Assembly (NCBI GenBank): GCA_963708625.1
Contig: CAVPSV010000002.1
Span: forward strand, 682,001 to 746,000
DNA from: DASXIF01 sp036498145
GTDB lineage: Bacteria; Actinomycetota; Actinomycetes; Mycobacteriales; Jatrophihabitantaceae
Direction of reading: 5' to 3'
Length of the DNA: 64,000 bases
Shown: in pieces, positions 11,661-24,750 of the stretch
Layout: each line of letters begins with the position of its first letter
How positions within the stretch are numbered: position 1 is the stretch's first letter
The notes under the pieces: model-generated
What the model was told of the DNA's origin: nothing
What the model saw: the letters and a program-made list of their open reading frames with translations, nothing else
The model's database searches: none
Translations under genes and position numbers: made by a program

Positions 11661-12591
11661 TTAAGGCAGGGGGACGTCGTCGGCGCGCGGGGCCATGCCC
11701 TCGCGCAGGCTCCGTACCGGCAGTTGGAACTTGTGCACGAGCCGATCGGCGAAACTGACCGTGCCCAGCCGCGCTACCAGCACCGGACGGTCGGAGGTGC
11801 GCACTCGTACCCGGGCGCCACTCGGGACGTCCACCGAACGGCGGCCGTCGCAGCTCAGGGTGGCAGCCATTTCCGGGCTGATCATGTCGATGTCGACCAC
11901 CGAGCCGGGTGCGACCACGAGCGGCCGCGCGAAGGTCGCGTGCGCGGCATTCGGCACCACGATGAGCGCGTCGACATTCGGCCACACGATCGGGCCGCCG
12001 ACGGAGAACGCGTATGCAGTCGAGCCGGTGGGGGTCGCGCACAGCACACCGTCGCACCCGAACCGCAGCACCGCCCGGCCGTCGACGGCGACCGCCAACT
12101 CCAGCATCCGCTCGCGGTTCAGCCGCTCCAGGGACACCTCGTTGAGCGCCCAAGCCCTGCCATGGACGACACCGTCCACGCTCACCTCGGCGTCGACAGT
12201 GACCCGCTCCTCCACGGTGTAGGCGCAACTGACGATGGCGTCGACGGTGCCGGCGAGGTTCTCCGGCTCCGCTTCGGCCAGGAATCCGACATGGCCCAGG
12301 TTCACGCCGAGCAGCGGTACGCCTGCTGGCCGAGCCAGTTCCGTCGCCCGCAGGAACGTGCCGTCGCCGCCGAGGACGAGCACGAGTTCAGCTCCCTCGG
12401 CCGCGCGTGATCGAGTCGACGACGCGGATCAGCCGCTGATCCGGACCGCGGTCGTCGTCGGTGCACGCCGCGGCCTCCTCCGGCAGCATCCAAACCTCGA
12501 AGCCGGCCGCGACCAACCGCTGGCTGGTCTCGGTGGCGAGGTCTCGGATCCGGTGACGCGAGGTGTGTGCCACGAGCAGGACGGACCTCAT
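11661..12591 (-). CDS. nadK: NAD kinase (frame broken once)
   Basis: Phosphorylates NAD to NADP. The first 65 or so codons (MRSVLLVAHTSRHRIRDLAT to VVDSITR) lie in one frame; the rest, starting at AEGAELVLVLGGDGTFLRA, lies in another. One surplus base at about 12400-12403 explains the break. The diagnostic GGDGTFLRA loop with its catalytic Asp, the NEVSLERLNRERMLELAV segment and the PTGSTAYAFSVGGPI motif are all present. It starts at ATG 12591, overlapping the tlyA stop (ATGA). Gene order tlyA-nadK-recN matches mycobacteria (Rv1694-1696). Confidence 0.93.
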
Positions 12592-13397
12592 GTCACCTCC
12601 TCGTTGGTCACGATCGCCGCGATCTCGTCCGCGCTGACCGGCTCGCACCCCGAGCGGCGCAGCCACACAAAGAATTCCACGTTTCCCGCCGGGCCGGGCA
12701 GCCGCGATCTGCTTACCCCGCAGGTGAGCAGTCCGAGGGCTGCCGCGGCCCGCGAGACGTCCAGTACCGCATCCACCCGCGCCTGCGGATCCCGCACCAC
12801 GCCGCCCGCGCCGAGTCGGGCCTTGCCGACCTCGAACTGCGGCTTCACCATCGGCAGCAGGTCAGCGTCGGGCGCCGCACACGCGGCCAGCGCCGGCAGC
12901 ACGACCCGCAGCGAGATGAAGGAGAGGTCGGCGACGACCAGGTCCACCTGGCCGCCGATACGTTCCGGTGCGAGCGATCGCACGTTGGTGCGGTCCAGCA
13001 CCCGCACTCGCGGATCGGTTCGCAATGCCCATGCCAGCTGGCCGTAGCCGACGTCCACAGCGATCACCTCGGCGGCGCCGCGTCGCAACAGCACGTCGGT
13101 GAATCCACCGGTGGATGCGCCGGCATCCAGGCAACGACGACCGACGACCGTAATCGAAGCGAAGTCCTCGAGTGCACCAGCGAGCTTGTGGCCGCCGCGC
13201 GAGGCGTAGTCCGGATCTGCGTCGTCAGCGCGGACCCGGACCGGGGTGTCCGGGTGAACGCCCGTGGCAGGTTTGCGTGCCAGCACGCCGCCGACCTCCA
13301 CCCGGTCCGCGTGGATCAGGGCCACGGCCTGCTCGCGGGAGCGCGCAAGTCCGCGACGTACCAGCTCCGCGTCCAAGCGCCGGATCTGACCGGCCAC
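12588..13397 (-). CDS. tlyA: TlyA-family rRNA 2'-O-methyltransferase
   Basis: Methylates ribose 2'-OH of cytidines in 16S and, in some species, 23S rRNA; loss gives capreomycin resistance in mycobacteria. The 269-residue protein has an N-terminal S4 domain (RLDAELVRRGLARSREQAVA) and a Rossmann methyltransferase domain with SAM motif LDAGASTGGFTDVLLRRGA, VVADLSFISLRVVLPAL and MVKPQFEVGKARLG. I chose GTG 13397, which begins VAGQIRRLDAEL. It lies 19 bp downstream of the small acidic gene and overlaps nadK by ATGA. Confidence 0.94.
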   Translation of the reverse strand: MAGQIRRLDAELVRRGLARSREQAVALIHADRVEVGGVLARKPATGVHPDTPVRVRADDADPDYASRGGHKLAGALEDFASITVVGRRCLDAGASTGGFTDVLLRRGAAEVIAVDVGYGQLAWALRTDPRVRVLDRTNVRSLAPERIGGQVDLVVADLSFISLRVVLPALAACAAPDADLLPMVKPQFEVGKARLGAGGVVRDPQARVDAVLDVSRAAAALGLLTCGVSRSRLPGPAGNVEFFVWLRRSGCEPVSADEIAAIVTNEEVT

Positions 13398-13416
13398 GAC
13401 TCGCGCTTCGCGGCCG

Positions 13417-13707
13417 TCAGACGCCGGCGATCTCGGCGAGCTCAGCCTGCAGCGCCGCATGCAGCCGCTGGTAGCGCTCGGCATGCTCGCCCAACGGAAG
13501 CTCGCTCACCGATTCCACCTGCGCGGCGGCGGCGGCGATGCGGCCGAGTGCTGTGTCGCCGCTCGTGTCGCCGCTCGTGTCGCCGGCGTCGCCCGTCTCG
13601 CGGAGGTCTGCTGCGTCTATTGCCGGGGCCTCTGCGGGTACGTCCACCGTGGGCACCTCCGCTGCCGGTGCGCCGATTGCGTCCGCGTACTCGTCGTGCT
13701 CGGTCAC
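13417..13707 (-). CDS. Small acidic actinobacterial protein upstream of tlyA
   Basis: A 96-residue protein corresponding in position to the small gene before tlyA in mycobacteria. It starts at GTG 13707 behind a strong GGAGGAG ribosome-binding site, which decides the start. The N-terminal two thirds are Ala/Glu/Asp-rich with a GDTSGDTSGDT repeat and are probably disordered. The C-terminal 30 residues (SELPLGEHAERYQRLHAALQ) form the conserved helical part seen in its actinobacterial relatives. Function unknown; coupling to tlyA suggests a link to ribosome modification, but that is inference. Confidence 0.75.
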   Translation of the reverse strand: MTEHDEYADAIGAPAAEVPTVDVPAEAPAIDAADLRETGDAGDTSGDTSGDTALGRIAAAAAQVESVSELPLGEHAERYQRLHAALQAELAEIAGV

Positions 13708-13794
13708 CTGGGCTCCTCCGACTCGCGGCACGTGTCCGGGTCACGCTTGTCGCACCGACCGTACCCGGTACACCGGTGCGGTACCGTCGGCGCG

Positions 13795-14136
13795 ATGGCG
13801 AGTGTCGCGGAGTGTGACGAGGCATTGCACCGGCTCGCCGACCGGCTCGCCGCGGCCAGCGAAGATGCCCGGAAGCGGGCCTCGCTCGATCGCACCATGA
13901 CCTGCACCCTGCGCGATCTGGGCGTCACCTTCGCTGGACGCCTGCTCGACGGCCAGTTGCTCGACATCCGGCAGGTCCAGGGCGTGACCCCGGCGAAGGT
14001 TCGGATGACCCTGTCCAGCGACGACCTCCTGGCGCTGGTCGACGGCAAGCTCAATATGGGGTCGGCGTTCGCCACCGGTCGGGTCAAGATCGACGCCAGC
14101 GTCCTGGACCTGGTGAAGCTTCGCTCAATCTTCTGA
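13795..14136 (+). CDS. SCP2 sterol-binding domain protein
   Basis: A 113-residue stand-alone SCP2/sterol-carrier domain that may bind a hydrophobic ligand; the cellular role is unknown. Typical features are VTFAGRLLDGQLLDIRQVQG, RMTLSSDDLLALVDGKLNMG and AFATGRVKIDASVLDLVKLR. The ATG at 13795 is 87 bp from the divergent small acidic gene, so this gap must hold both promoters. Its 3' end overlaps the convergent HAD phosphatase gene by about 50 bp as written. Confidence 0.88.
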   Translation: MASVAECDEALHRLADRLAAASEDARKRASLDRTMTCTLRDLGVTFAGRLLDGQLLDIRQVQGVTPAKVRMTLSSDDLLALVDGKLNMGSAFATGRVKIDASVLDLVKLRSIF

Positions 14137-15214
14137 TAGCGGCACCGCGCAGTCGACCGAGTTCAACCCGGGCCGCATCATCAGCGGCGTGGACGCCGGA
14201 ACCGCTGTCGCTGTCCTCGTGCCAGGCCGCCGCACACAGCGCACGGAGCGCGTCCAACCCGTCGGTGGCTTCGGCATCGGATCCGCTCGCGGCGGCTTCG
14301 TCGGCCGCCAGCTCGAGCCGGCCCGTGCTTGACCGGGCGCGCCATCCTCGGCACGTCCACCACTCGCCGGCTGGACCCGGACCTGGGTGCGTCCTGAGCA
14401 GGCCGGTCAGATCCGGCGCCACATACGTGGGACGCAACTGTGCGGGCGCTGCGATGAGATGCGCCGGGTCGGTGACTCCGCTGAGTACGAGCAAGCTGGG
14501 GCAACCCACTGCGTTCGCGCCCTCGATGTCGGTGTCCAGGCGATCGCCGACCACGATCGGTGCGCGCGCGTTGGTGCGGATGAGCGTCTCCTGGTGCATC
14601 GTGGGCTGGGGCTTGCCGGTGACCGTCGGCTGGGCGCCGGTGGCACAACGCAGCGCGGCGACCAGTGCCCCGTTGCCGGGCAGCGGTCCGCGGGCCGAGG
14701 GCACGGTGGGATCGACATTCGTAGCCACCCACGGCACGCCGCGGCCGATGGCCACGGCGCCTTCGGCGAGCTGGTGCCAGCTCAGATCGGGCGAGTAACC
14801 CTGCACCACTGCCGCGACGTCCTCATCGGCGGTGAACGTCGGGCGCAGCCCTCGCTCGCGCAGCGCCTCCTGCAACCCGACCGTGCCGACCACGAGTACG
14901 GCGGCACCGGGCGCCAGCAGGTCTGCGAGGTAATGGGCGGCGGCCTGTGCGGAGGTGATCACCTCGGCGGGGTCGGCGGGGATACCGAGTTCGCGCAGAT
15001 GCGCGGCTACCGCGGCCGGAGTGCGGGCCGCGTTGTTGGTGACGAAGGCGAGCCGCATCCCGTTCTCGCGGGCCGCATGCAGGGCGTCCCGGGCGTGCGG
15101 CACGGCGTGTGCGCCGATGTAGACGACCCCGTCGAGATCCAGCAGGGCGACGTCATACAGCTCTGCCAGGGGCCGGGCAGCCGCGGCGAGTGTGACCGAG
15201 TCCGCGGCAGCCAT
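14084..15214 (-). CDS. HAD-superfamily phosphatase, NagD/p-nitrophenyl phosphatase type
   Basis: A class IIA HAD hydrolase acting on a small phosphorylated metabolite, substrate unknown. Motif I is VALLDLDGVVYIG, motif II lies in FVTNNAARTPAAVAAHLREL, and motif III/IV in KPQPTMHQETL and VVGDRLDTDIEGANAVGCP. It matches the gene next to the tlyA cluster in mycobacteria. The last 70 or so residues are low-complexity and overlap the convergent SCP2 gene. An alternative frame would end at TGA near 14124 (VPLSED), so a 3' indel is possible. I chose ATG 15214; the divergent DUF1015 gene starts 46 bp away. Confidence 0.88.
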   Translation of the reverse strand: MAAADSVTLAAAARPLAELYDVALLDLDGVVYIGAHAVPHARDALHAARENGMRLAFVTNNAARTPAAVAAHLRELGIPADPAEVITSAQAAAHYLADLLAPGAAVLVVGTVGLQEALRERGLRPTFTADEDVAAVVQGYSPDLSWHQLAEGAVAIGRGVPWVATNVDPTVPSARGPLPGNGALVAALRCATGAQPTVTGKPQPTMHQETLIRTNARAPIVVGDRLDTDIEGANAVGCPSLLVLSGVTDPAHLIAAPAQLRPTYVAPDLTGLLRTHPGPGPAGEWWTCRGWRARSSTGRLELAADEAAASGSDAEATDGLDALRALCAAAWHEDSDSGSGVHAADDAARVELGRLRGAAIRRLSEASPGPGRWRRS

Positions 15215-15260
15215 ATGGCCAATGCTCGCATGCAGGCACATCTGCGTAGCATCGGCAGCC

Positions 15261-16544
15261 GTGACCGAGCCTGGCTCGAGCGACCTGTCCGCCGGACTGT
15301 CGCTGGCCCCATTCCGCGCAGTCCGGCCACGGGTGGACGCCGCCCGCCTGGGAAGGTTGCTCTGCCCGCCGTACGACGTGATCTCTGCGGCCGACAGAGC
15401 GCAGTTGCTGGCGGCTGACCCGGACAATGCGGTCGCGGTGGTACTGCCGGCCGACGGTGACGAGCCGGGCGCGCCCGATCGCTACACCGGCGCGGCGCGG
15501 CGGCTGGACCGTGAGCTGGCACAGGGTTTGCTGGCGGTGGACCGCGATCCGGCCCTGTACGTCTACGAGATGCGCGACGGAGCGGGTTCGGTGACCCGCG
15601 GTCTGCTCGGTGCGGTGGAGCTACGCGACCCGGCAGACGGCGTCATCCTGCCGCACGAGAACACGATGGCCGGACCGGTGAGCGACCGGCTCGCGCTGAT
15701 GACGGCAACTGAGGCCAATGTGGAGCCGATCTACCTCGTCTACGACGGCGGCGGCGCGGCCTCGGACCTGGTCGCCGCGGTGGACGGCACCGATCCGATT
15801 GCCGAGGCGAGTACTCCGGACGGCGTACGGCACCGGTTGTGGGCGGTCACCGACCCAGTGCAGCACCGCGCGGTCGAGGCGGACCTGAACACCCGGCGCG
15901 CCTTGATCGCCGATGGGCATCATCGCTACGCCACCTATCGGGAGCTGCAACGCAGCTACGACGCCGAACGCGGGCCCGGGCCATGGGATCGCGGCCTGAC
16001 GCTGCTGGTGGACTCCAGCTCATACGGGCCGCAGGTGCATGCGATTCACCGGGTGCTGGTCGGCGCGCCACTGGACGCGGTGCTCGCCTCGTTGACCGGC
16101 AGGTTGACGCTGGCACCGTACGACGATCTACGCGCAGCGATGGCGGCACTCGATGTCGCGCCGGGGTTTGCCGTGGTGCTCACCGACGGTGGCCGTGCGG
16201 TGTTGGCGACCGATCCCGCGGGCACGCTGCGAGCCGATGCGGGGCGCCCCGACGAGCCGCAAGCCATCGCCGAACTGGACGTGGTGGTGTTGCACCGCGT
16301 GGTGGTGGAGAAGTTGCTCGGCATCGCCGACACGGTCGAGGATGTCGGATACGCGCACAGCGTGAATGAGGCGATCGATGACGCGCAGCGAACGGGCGGG
16401 ACGGCTGTGCTGATGCGGCCGACGCCGGTGGCAGCGGTGGCGGCAGTAGCCGCGGCGGGCGCGCGGATGCCGCGTAAATCGACGCTGTTCACGCCGAAAC
16501 CCGCCTCCGGCCTGGTGATGCGGCGTTTCGCCGACGAGACCTGA
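15261..16544 (+). CDS. DUF1015 family protein
   Basis: A 427-residue DUF1015 (SerC-adjacent in other phyla) protein of unknown biochemical function. Family hallmarks are the N-terminus LAPFRAVRPRVDAARLGRLL with CPPYDVISAADRAQLLAADP, then VILPHENTMAGPVSDRLALM and the invariant LIADGHHRYATYREL. The GTG start at 15261 (VTEPGSSDL) gives the normal length; longer in-frame starts would overlap the divergent HAD gene. The 3' end is 31 bp from the convergent TPR gene. Confidence 0.9.
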   Translation: MTEPGSSDLSAGLSLAPFRAVRPRVDAARLGRLLCPPYDVISAADRAQLLAADPDNAVAVVLPADGDEPGAPDRYTGAARRLDRELAQGLLAVDRDPALYVYEMRDGAGSVTRGLLGAVELRDPADGVILPHENTMAGPVSDRLALMTATEANVEPIYLVYDGGGAASDLVAAVDGTDPIAEASTPDGVRHRLWAVTDPVQHRAVEADLNTRRALIADGHHRYATYRELQRSYDAERGPGPWDRGLTLLVDSSSYGPQVHAIHRVLVGAPLDAVLASLTGRLTLAPYDDLRAAMAALDVAPGFAVVLTDGGRAVLATDPAGTLRADAGRPDEPQAIAELDVVVLHRVVVEKLLGIADTVEDVGYAHSVNEAIDDAQRTGGTAVLMRPTPVAAVAAVAAAGARMPRKSTLFTPKPASGLVMRRFADET

Positions 16545-16575
16545 GCCTCGCCGGTCGCAGTGAGGCCGGGCCGAA

Positions 16576-17544
16576 TCAGAGCAACGCGGCTGCACGCTCG
16601 GCAGCGTCGGTGTCACCGTCCGGGTCGAGACCGGCCGACGCGGCGAACCAGGCCGCAGCTTCCTCGGTACGGCCAAGCTCGGCCAGGGCATCGGCATAGG
16701 CGTACCACAGACGCACCGCCCCGGGGCGGGGCCGGTCGCGGTCCAGCCCGCCGCGGGCAAGCACGGTCAACGCCGCGTCGACCTGGCCGAGATCCCGGCG
16801 CGCGCCGGCAGCCACGATCAACAGCTCCGCGCGGGTTTCCGGGTCCAGCCGTGGCACCGCCGGGTCGTCCAGGGCTCGCAGGGCGCGGTCCGGTCTGCCC
16901 AGTGCCCGCTCGGCATCGGCGATCATCGGCAGCACAGTGGCATTTCCGGAGATGCGCCGAGCAGCACGCAACTCGGCGAGCGCTTCGGCCCATTCCTGCG
17001 CGTGATACGCGGCGATGCCGACCGCCTCGCGGACGGCAGCCACCCGTGCGCCGCGGGAACGGGCAGCGTGGGCGTGCGCTAGGGCGAGCTGTGGGTCCGA
17101 ATCGAGCACCGTTCCTGCCATCACCAGATGGGCCGCGATGAAATCCGCGCTGGCCTTGGGCAGGCTGCGCAGCTCGGCACGCACTGATCGATCCAGGACG
17201 GAGATATCGACACGGTCCGGCAGCGCTGGCGCCGGCGGGTGATCGCGGGACGCACGCTCGTGACTTGACCGGCCCTCGCCGGTGGCCGCCCGACTGCCGG
17301 CGCCATGCGGCCGCCGCCCTGAGGCCTGACTGCGGCTCTCAGACTTGCCGCGATACCGCGGCGGCTCAGCACGCGGCGCCGACGTCCTGCCGCGCTCGGC
17401 CCCGCCCTTGCCGCCGCGGGCCACGCTGGCGCCCTTGCCGGTGCCAGTGCCTCCGCCCTTGCCGGCGCGAGCCGCGCCAGCTGCGCCGCCCCGACCCGCG
17501 CCGGCGGTACGGCGATGCTCCCCGTGGCCCGGTGTGCGTGCCAT
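16576..17544 (-). CDS. Tetratricopeptide-repeat protein with basic low-complexity N-terminus
   Basis: A 322-residue homologue of the conserved TPR protein near tlyA/tyrS in mycobacteria (Rv1691-like). Residues 1-105 are Gly/Arg/Lys/Ala-rich with no fold (GAGRGGAAGAARAGKGGGTG) and may bind nucleic acid. The rest is a chain of TPR-like helical pairs beginning SVLDRSVRAELRSLPKASAD and including HLVMAGTVLDSDPQLALAHA. Function unknown. The ATG is at 17544. It lies directly downstream of the rrn terminator on the same strand, and the 107-bp gap contains a tandem A/T-rich repeat likely to be its promoter region. Confidence 0.82.
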   Translation of the reverse strand: MARTPGHGEHRRTAGAGRGGAAGAARAGKGGGTGTGKGASVARGGKGGAERGRTSAPRAEPPRYRGKSESRSQASGRRPHGAGSRAATGEGRSSHERASRDHPPAPALPDRVDISVLDRSVRAELRSLPKASADFIAAHLVMAGTVLDSDPQLALAHAHAARSRGARVAAVREAVGIAAYHAQEWAEALAELRAARRISGNATVLPMIADAERALGRPDRALRALDDPAVPRLDPETRAELLIVAAGARRDLGQVDAALTVLARGGLDRDRPRPGAVRLWYAYADALAELGRTEEAAAWFAASAGLDPDGDTDAAERAAALL

Positions 17545-17556
17545 GCATCCATCCCG

Positions 17557-17593
17557 TCAAAAGCACAAATAAGTCTCAAAAGCACAAATAGTC
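17557..17593. repeat. Tandem 18/19-bp repeat upstream of the TPR gene
   Basis: Two back-to-back copies of tcaaaagcacaaata(a)gtc at 17557-17575 and 17576-17593. This is the only strongly A/T-rich DNA in the neighbourhood. It ends 12 bp upstream of the TPR start codon and begins just after the rrn terminator, so it could be a promoter or operator element. Confidence 0.75.
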
Positions 17594-17608
17594 GACAGCG
17601 CAAAAACG

Positions 17609-17643
17609 ACGAGGGCCGTCTGGTGAAACCAGACGACCCTCGT
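17609..17643 (-). terminator. Intrinsic terminator of the rrn operon
   Basis: A near-perfect hairpin: acgaggg (17609-17615) pairs with ccctcgt (17637-17643), one mismatch follows, then eight more pairs (17617-17624 with 17628-17635) close a 3-nt loop. In the minus-strand transcript it is followed by a T-run (17602-17606). It lies 9 bp beyond the 5S gene. Confidence 0.93.
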
Positions 17644-17651
17644 AAACGTTG

Positions 17652-17769
17652 TGTCCGGCGACGTCCTACTCTCCCACGCAGTGGCCCGCGCAGTACCATC
17701 GGCGCTGAGAGGCTTAGCTTCCGGGTTCGGGATGGGACCGGGCGTTTCCCTCTCGCTATGGTCGCCGAA
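17652..17769 (-). rRNA. rrf: 5S ribosomal RNA
   Basis: About 118 nt. The minus-strand reading carries the actinobacterial 5S core GGGAAACGCCCGGTCCCATC followed by CCGAACCCGGAAGCTAAGCC, and its ends pair (GTTTCGGCGAC with GTCGCCGGACA). It is the last gene of the rrn operon, about 125 bp after 23S. Ends are estimated to within a few bases. Confidence 0.95.
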
Positions 17770-17829
17770 ACTCTATGGAGATGTCGGTCCGCACCGTACG
17801 CCGCAGCTTTGCTGCAGCGCACGGGGACC

Positions 17830-17857
17830 GTACCTCGGGAACCGCACAGTGGACGCG
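17830..17857 (-). repeat. Distal arm of the 23S processing stem
   Basis: Complementary to 21029-21056 upstream of 23S: 28 positions pair with two G-U wobbles and one A-C mismatch. Together they would form the RNase III-type stalk enclosing pre-23S rRNA. Confidence 0.82.
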
Positions 17858-17894
17858 TAGCTACCGACGGGCGAACCCGACAGCAAGTTAGGTA

Positions 17895-22910
<5,016 letters not shown>

Positions 22911-23010
22911 GTATATAGTGACAGCCGGACCGAGGTCCGGATCTGTCGACACAGAAAGTTACCGTCTTGGCGACGGGTTCAATCACTGGTTCATACGAGC
23001 TGGGCACACG

Positions 23011-23058
23011 CCGCTCCGAAGAACGGCATGTCTGCATCCGCTCCGAAGAGCGGAATGT
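23011..23058 (-). repeat. Two copies of a 21-bp element forming UUCG tetraloop hairpins in the 16S leader
   Basis: ccgctccgaagaacggcatgt (first 16 bases form the hairpin) at 23011-23031 and a 2-base variant at 23038-23058. On the transcript strand each reads CCGYTC-TTCG-GAGCGG: a 6-bp stem closed by a C(UUCG)G tetraloop. The first copy has a U-G pair in place of C-G. Confidence 0.85.
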
Positions 23059-23223
23059 GTTTGCTCGATGTACCAAAGGAATCTCTTCACGACCAGCCCG
23101 GCGAACCGACGATCGCAGACGAGAGTTAATACATGGCACTAACTTTCGGCACGCTGTTGAGTTCTCAAGGAGCGGACGCGCACCGTCACAGCCCTTTCGG
23201 GCGGATCGGGGGCAACCCTCGAT

Positions 23224-23252
23224 ACGTTACCCGGTCGGAAACGCCGGGTCAA
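23224..23252 (-). promoter_or_regulatory. rrn promoter P2
   Basis: Minus strand: TTGACC (23247-23252), 17-bp spacer, TAACGT (23224-23229). A good sigma-A match upstream of the conserved rrn leader element. Confidence 0.75.
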
Positions 23253-23299
23253 ACCTCTCCGGCACCGCCCGGCTTCCCGCTTGGTCGCCGCACACGGGC

Positions 23300-23316
23300 C
23301 GAAACTCGAAGTTTCG
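23300..23316. promoter_or_regulatory. Perfect 7-bp inverted repeat between rrn promoters
   Basis: cgaaact-cga-agtttcg, a 17-bp palindrome between P1 and P2. Possible operator or a transcript hairpin; nothing in the sequence names the binding protein. Confidence 0.5.
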
Positions 23317-23409
23317 AACGCCGTGGCGCGTCGCGCTTGGGGGCTCGCGTCTCGGTCTCGCCCGACCTGACCCACCGGCTCGGTGGCTCGCTTGCGTCGG
23401 ACGTTGTTC

Positions 23410-23439
23410 ACAGTAGTCAGCGCCTTGCGGGCCCGTCAA
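23410..23439 (-). promoter_or_regulatory. rrn promoter P1
   Basis: Minus strand: TTGACG (23434-23439), 18-bp spacer, TACTGT (23410-23415). It lies about 40 bp beyond the tyrS stop and resembles actinobacterial rrn promoters. Confidence 0.78.
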
Positions 23440-23476
23440 ATTCCCTGTGTGCGCAAGCGATTTCGCGCTCGGCCAG

Positions 23477-24750
23477 CTAGGCGACCGGGCCGTCCGCACC
23501 CGGGTCAGCGTCAACGAGCCGCACCGCGCGACGCTTGCCCGAGCTGACGATCTGGCCGGCGAGCATGCTGCGCGGCACGTCGTAGCTGCGGGGTGCGACG
23601 GGCTCGCCGGCGATGCGAACCGCCCCGGCGTCGATGTCGCGCCGGGCCGCACTGGTGCTCGCGGCGAGGCCGGCCGCCACCAGTAGCGCGGGCAGGTGCA
23701 CCGGATCGCCCGCCGGCAACGGGGATTCGGGCACGTCGGCGGGGGTCTCCCCCCGCTTGAAGACCGCGTCGAAGCTGCTCCTCGGCCGCCCGGGCGGCGT
23801 CTGCGCCGTGGTACAGCGACGACCACCGCCGGGCCACCGCCGCTTGGCGCGGTTGGCCGCCGCGCCCCCGGCGGCCGACGTCCGCTTCGATCTGCTCGAC
23901 CTCGCGCGGGTGCAGCGCGGTGCACAGCCGGGCGTACATGCCGACCACCTGTCGGGGATGCTCATCAGCTTGCCGAACTGCTCGTGCGGCGGGCTCGGCG
24001 ATCGCGATGTAGTTGTCCAGCGACTTGCCCATCTTCTCCACGCCGTCGGTACCGACCAGCAGGGGCACGGTCAGCACGACCTGCGGCGGCTGGCCCGCCG
24101 CCCGCTGCAGCTCGCGGCCGACCAGGTTGTTGAAGGTCTGGTCGGTGCCACCGAGCTCGATGTCGGCGTGGACCTCGACCGAATCGATGCCCTGCAGCAA
24201 CGGGTAGAAGAACTCCGACAGCGTGATCGGCTGCTTGGCCGCGAACCGGCGTGCGAAGTCGTCGCGCTCGAGCAGCTGGGCCACGGTGATCTGGCGCGTG
24301 TAGCCGAGCAACTCGGCCAGCTGCATCGGGCCGAGCCAGTCGGCGTTGTTGACCACCTCGGTCCGCGTCCGGGTCCAGGATGCGCATCAGCTGGTCGAAG
24401 TAGCCCTGCGCGTTCGCGATCACGTCCTCGGCGCTCTGCGCGATGCGGGTCGCCGTGCGGCCCGACGGGTCGCCGACCTGGCCGGTGAATCCGCCCACGA
24501 CCAGCACCGCGGTGTGCCCGAGGTCCTGGAACTGCCGCAGCTTGCGCAGCACCACCGCGTGCCCGAGCGTCAGGCTCGTGCCCGGAGGGATCGATGCCGA
24601 GCTTGACCCGCAGCGGCCGCTGCTCCCGCCGCGCGGCGAGCAAGCCGCTCGGCCAGGCCGTCCGCGGGCAGGATCTGTGCGGCGCCCGACGCGAGCACCT
24701 CGTAGGCGTCGCGCAGGTCAGCGGGCAGGGCGTCGACGGCCGTCAGTCAC
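23477..24750 (-). CDS. tyrS: Tyrosyl-tRNA synthetase, type 2-like (several frame breaks)
   Basis: Charges tRNA-Tyr. Segments in three frames assemble into one gene: AYEVLASGAAQILPADGLAE, KLGIDPSG, then VVLRKLRQFQDLGHTAVLVV with VGDPSGRTATR, MQLAELLGYTRQITVAQLLE, IELGGTDQTFNNLVGRELQR, VEKMGKSLDNYIAI (the KMSKS loop) and a C-terminal S4-like region ending VRLVDADPGADGPVA. The KLGIDPSG/LRKLRQFQ/KMGKS pattern is that of type 2 (TyrZ-like) enzymes, whereas mycobacteria have type 1 at this locus. One break, between RILDPD and EVVNNADWLG, is fixed by deleting one base. The likely start is GTG 24750. Read as sequencing errors, not decay. Confidence 0.87.

Larger units (their letters stand above)
22911..23476 (-). 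other. rrn leader and promoter region
   Basis: 566 bp between tyrS and 16S with no protein gene. In transcription order it holds a promoter (P1, -35 at 23434-23439), a 7-bp-arm palindrome (23300-23316), a second promoter (P2, -35 at 23247-23252), the conserved leader element CCTTGAGAACTCAACAGCGT (rc of about 23150-23169), two UUCG-type hairpins (23011-23058), and the proximal arm of the 16S processing stem (about 23004-23013). Confidence 0.85.
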
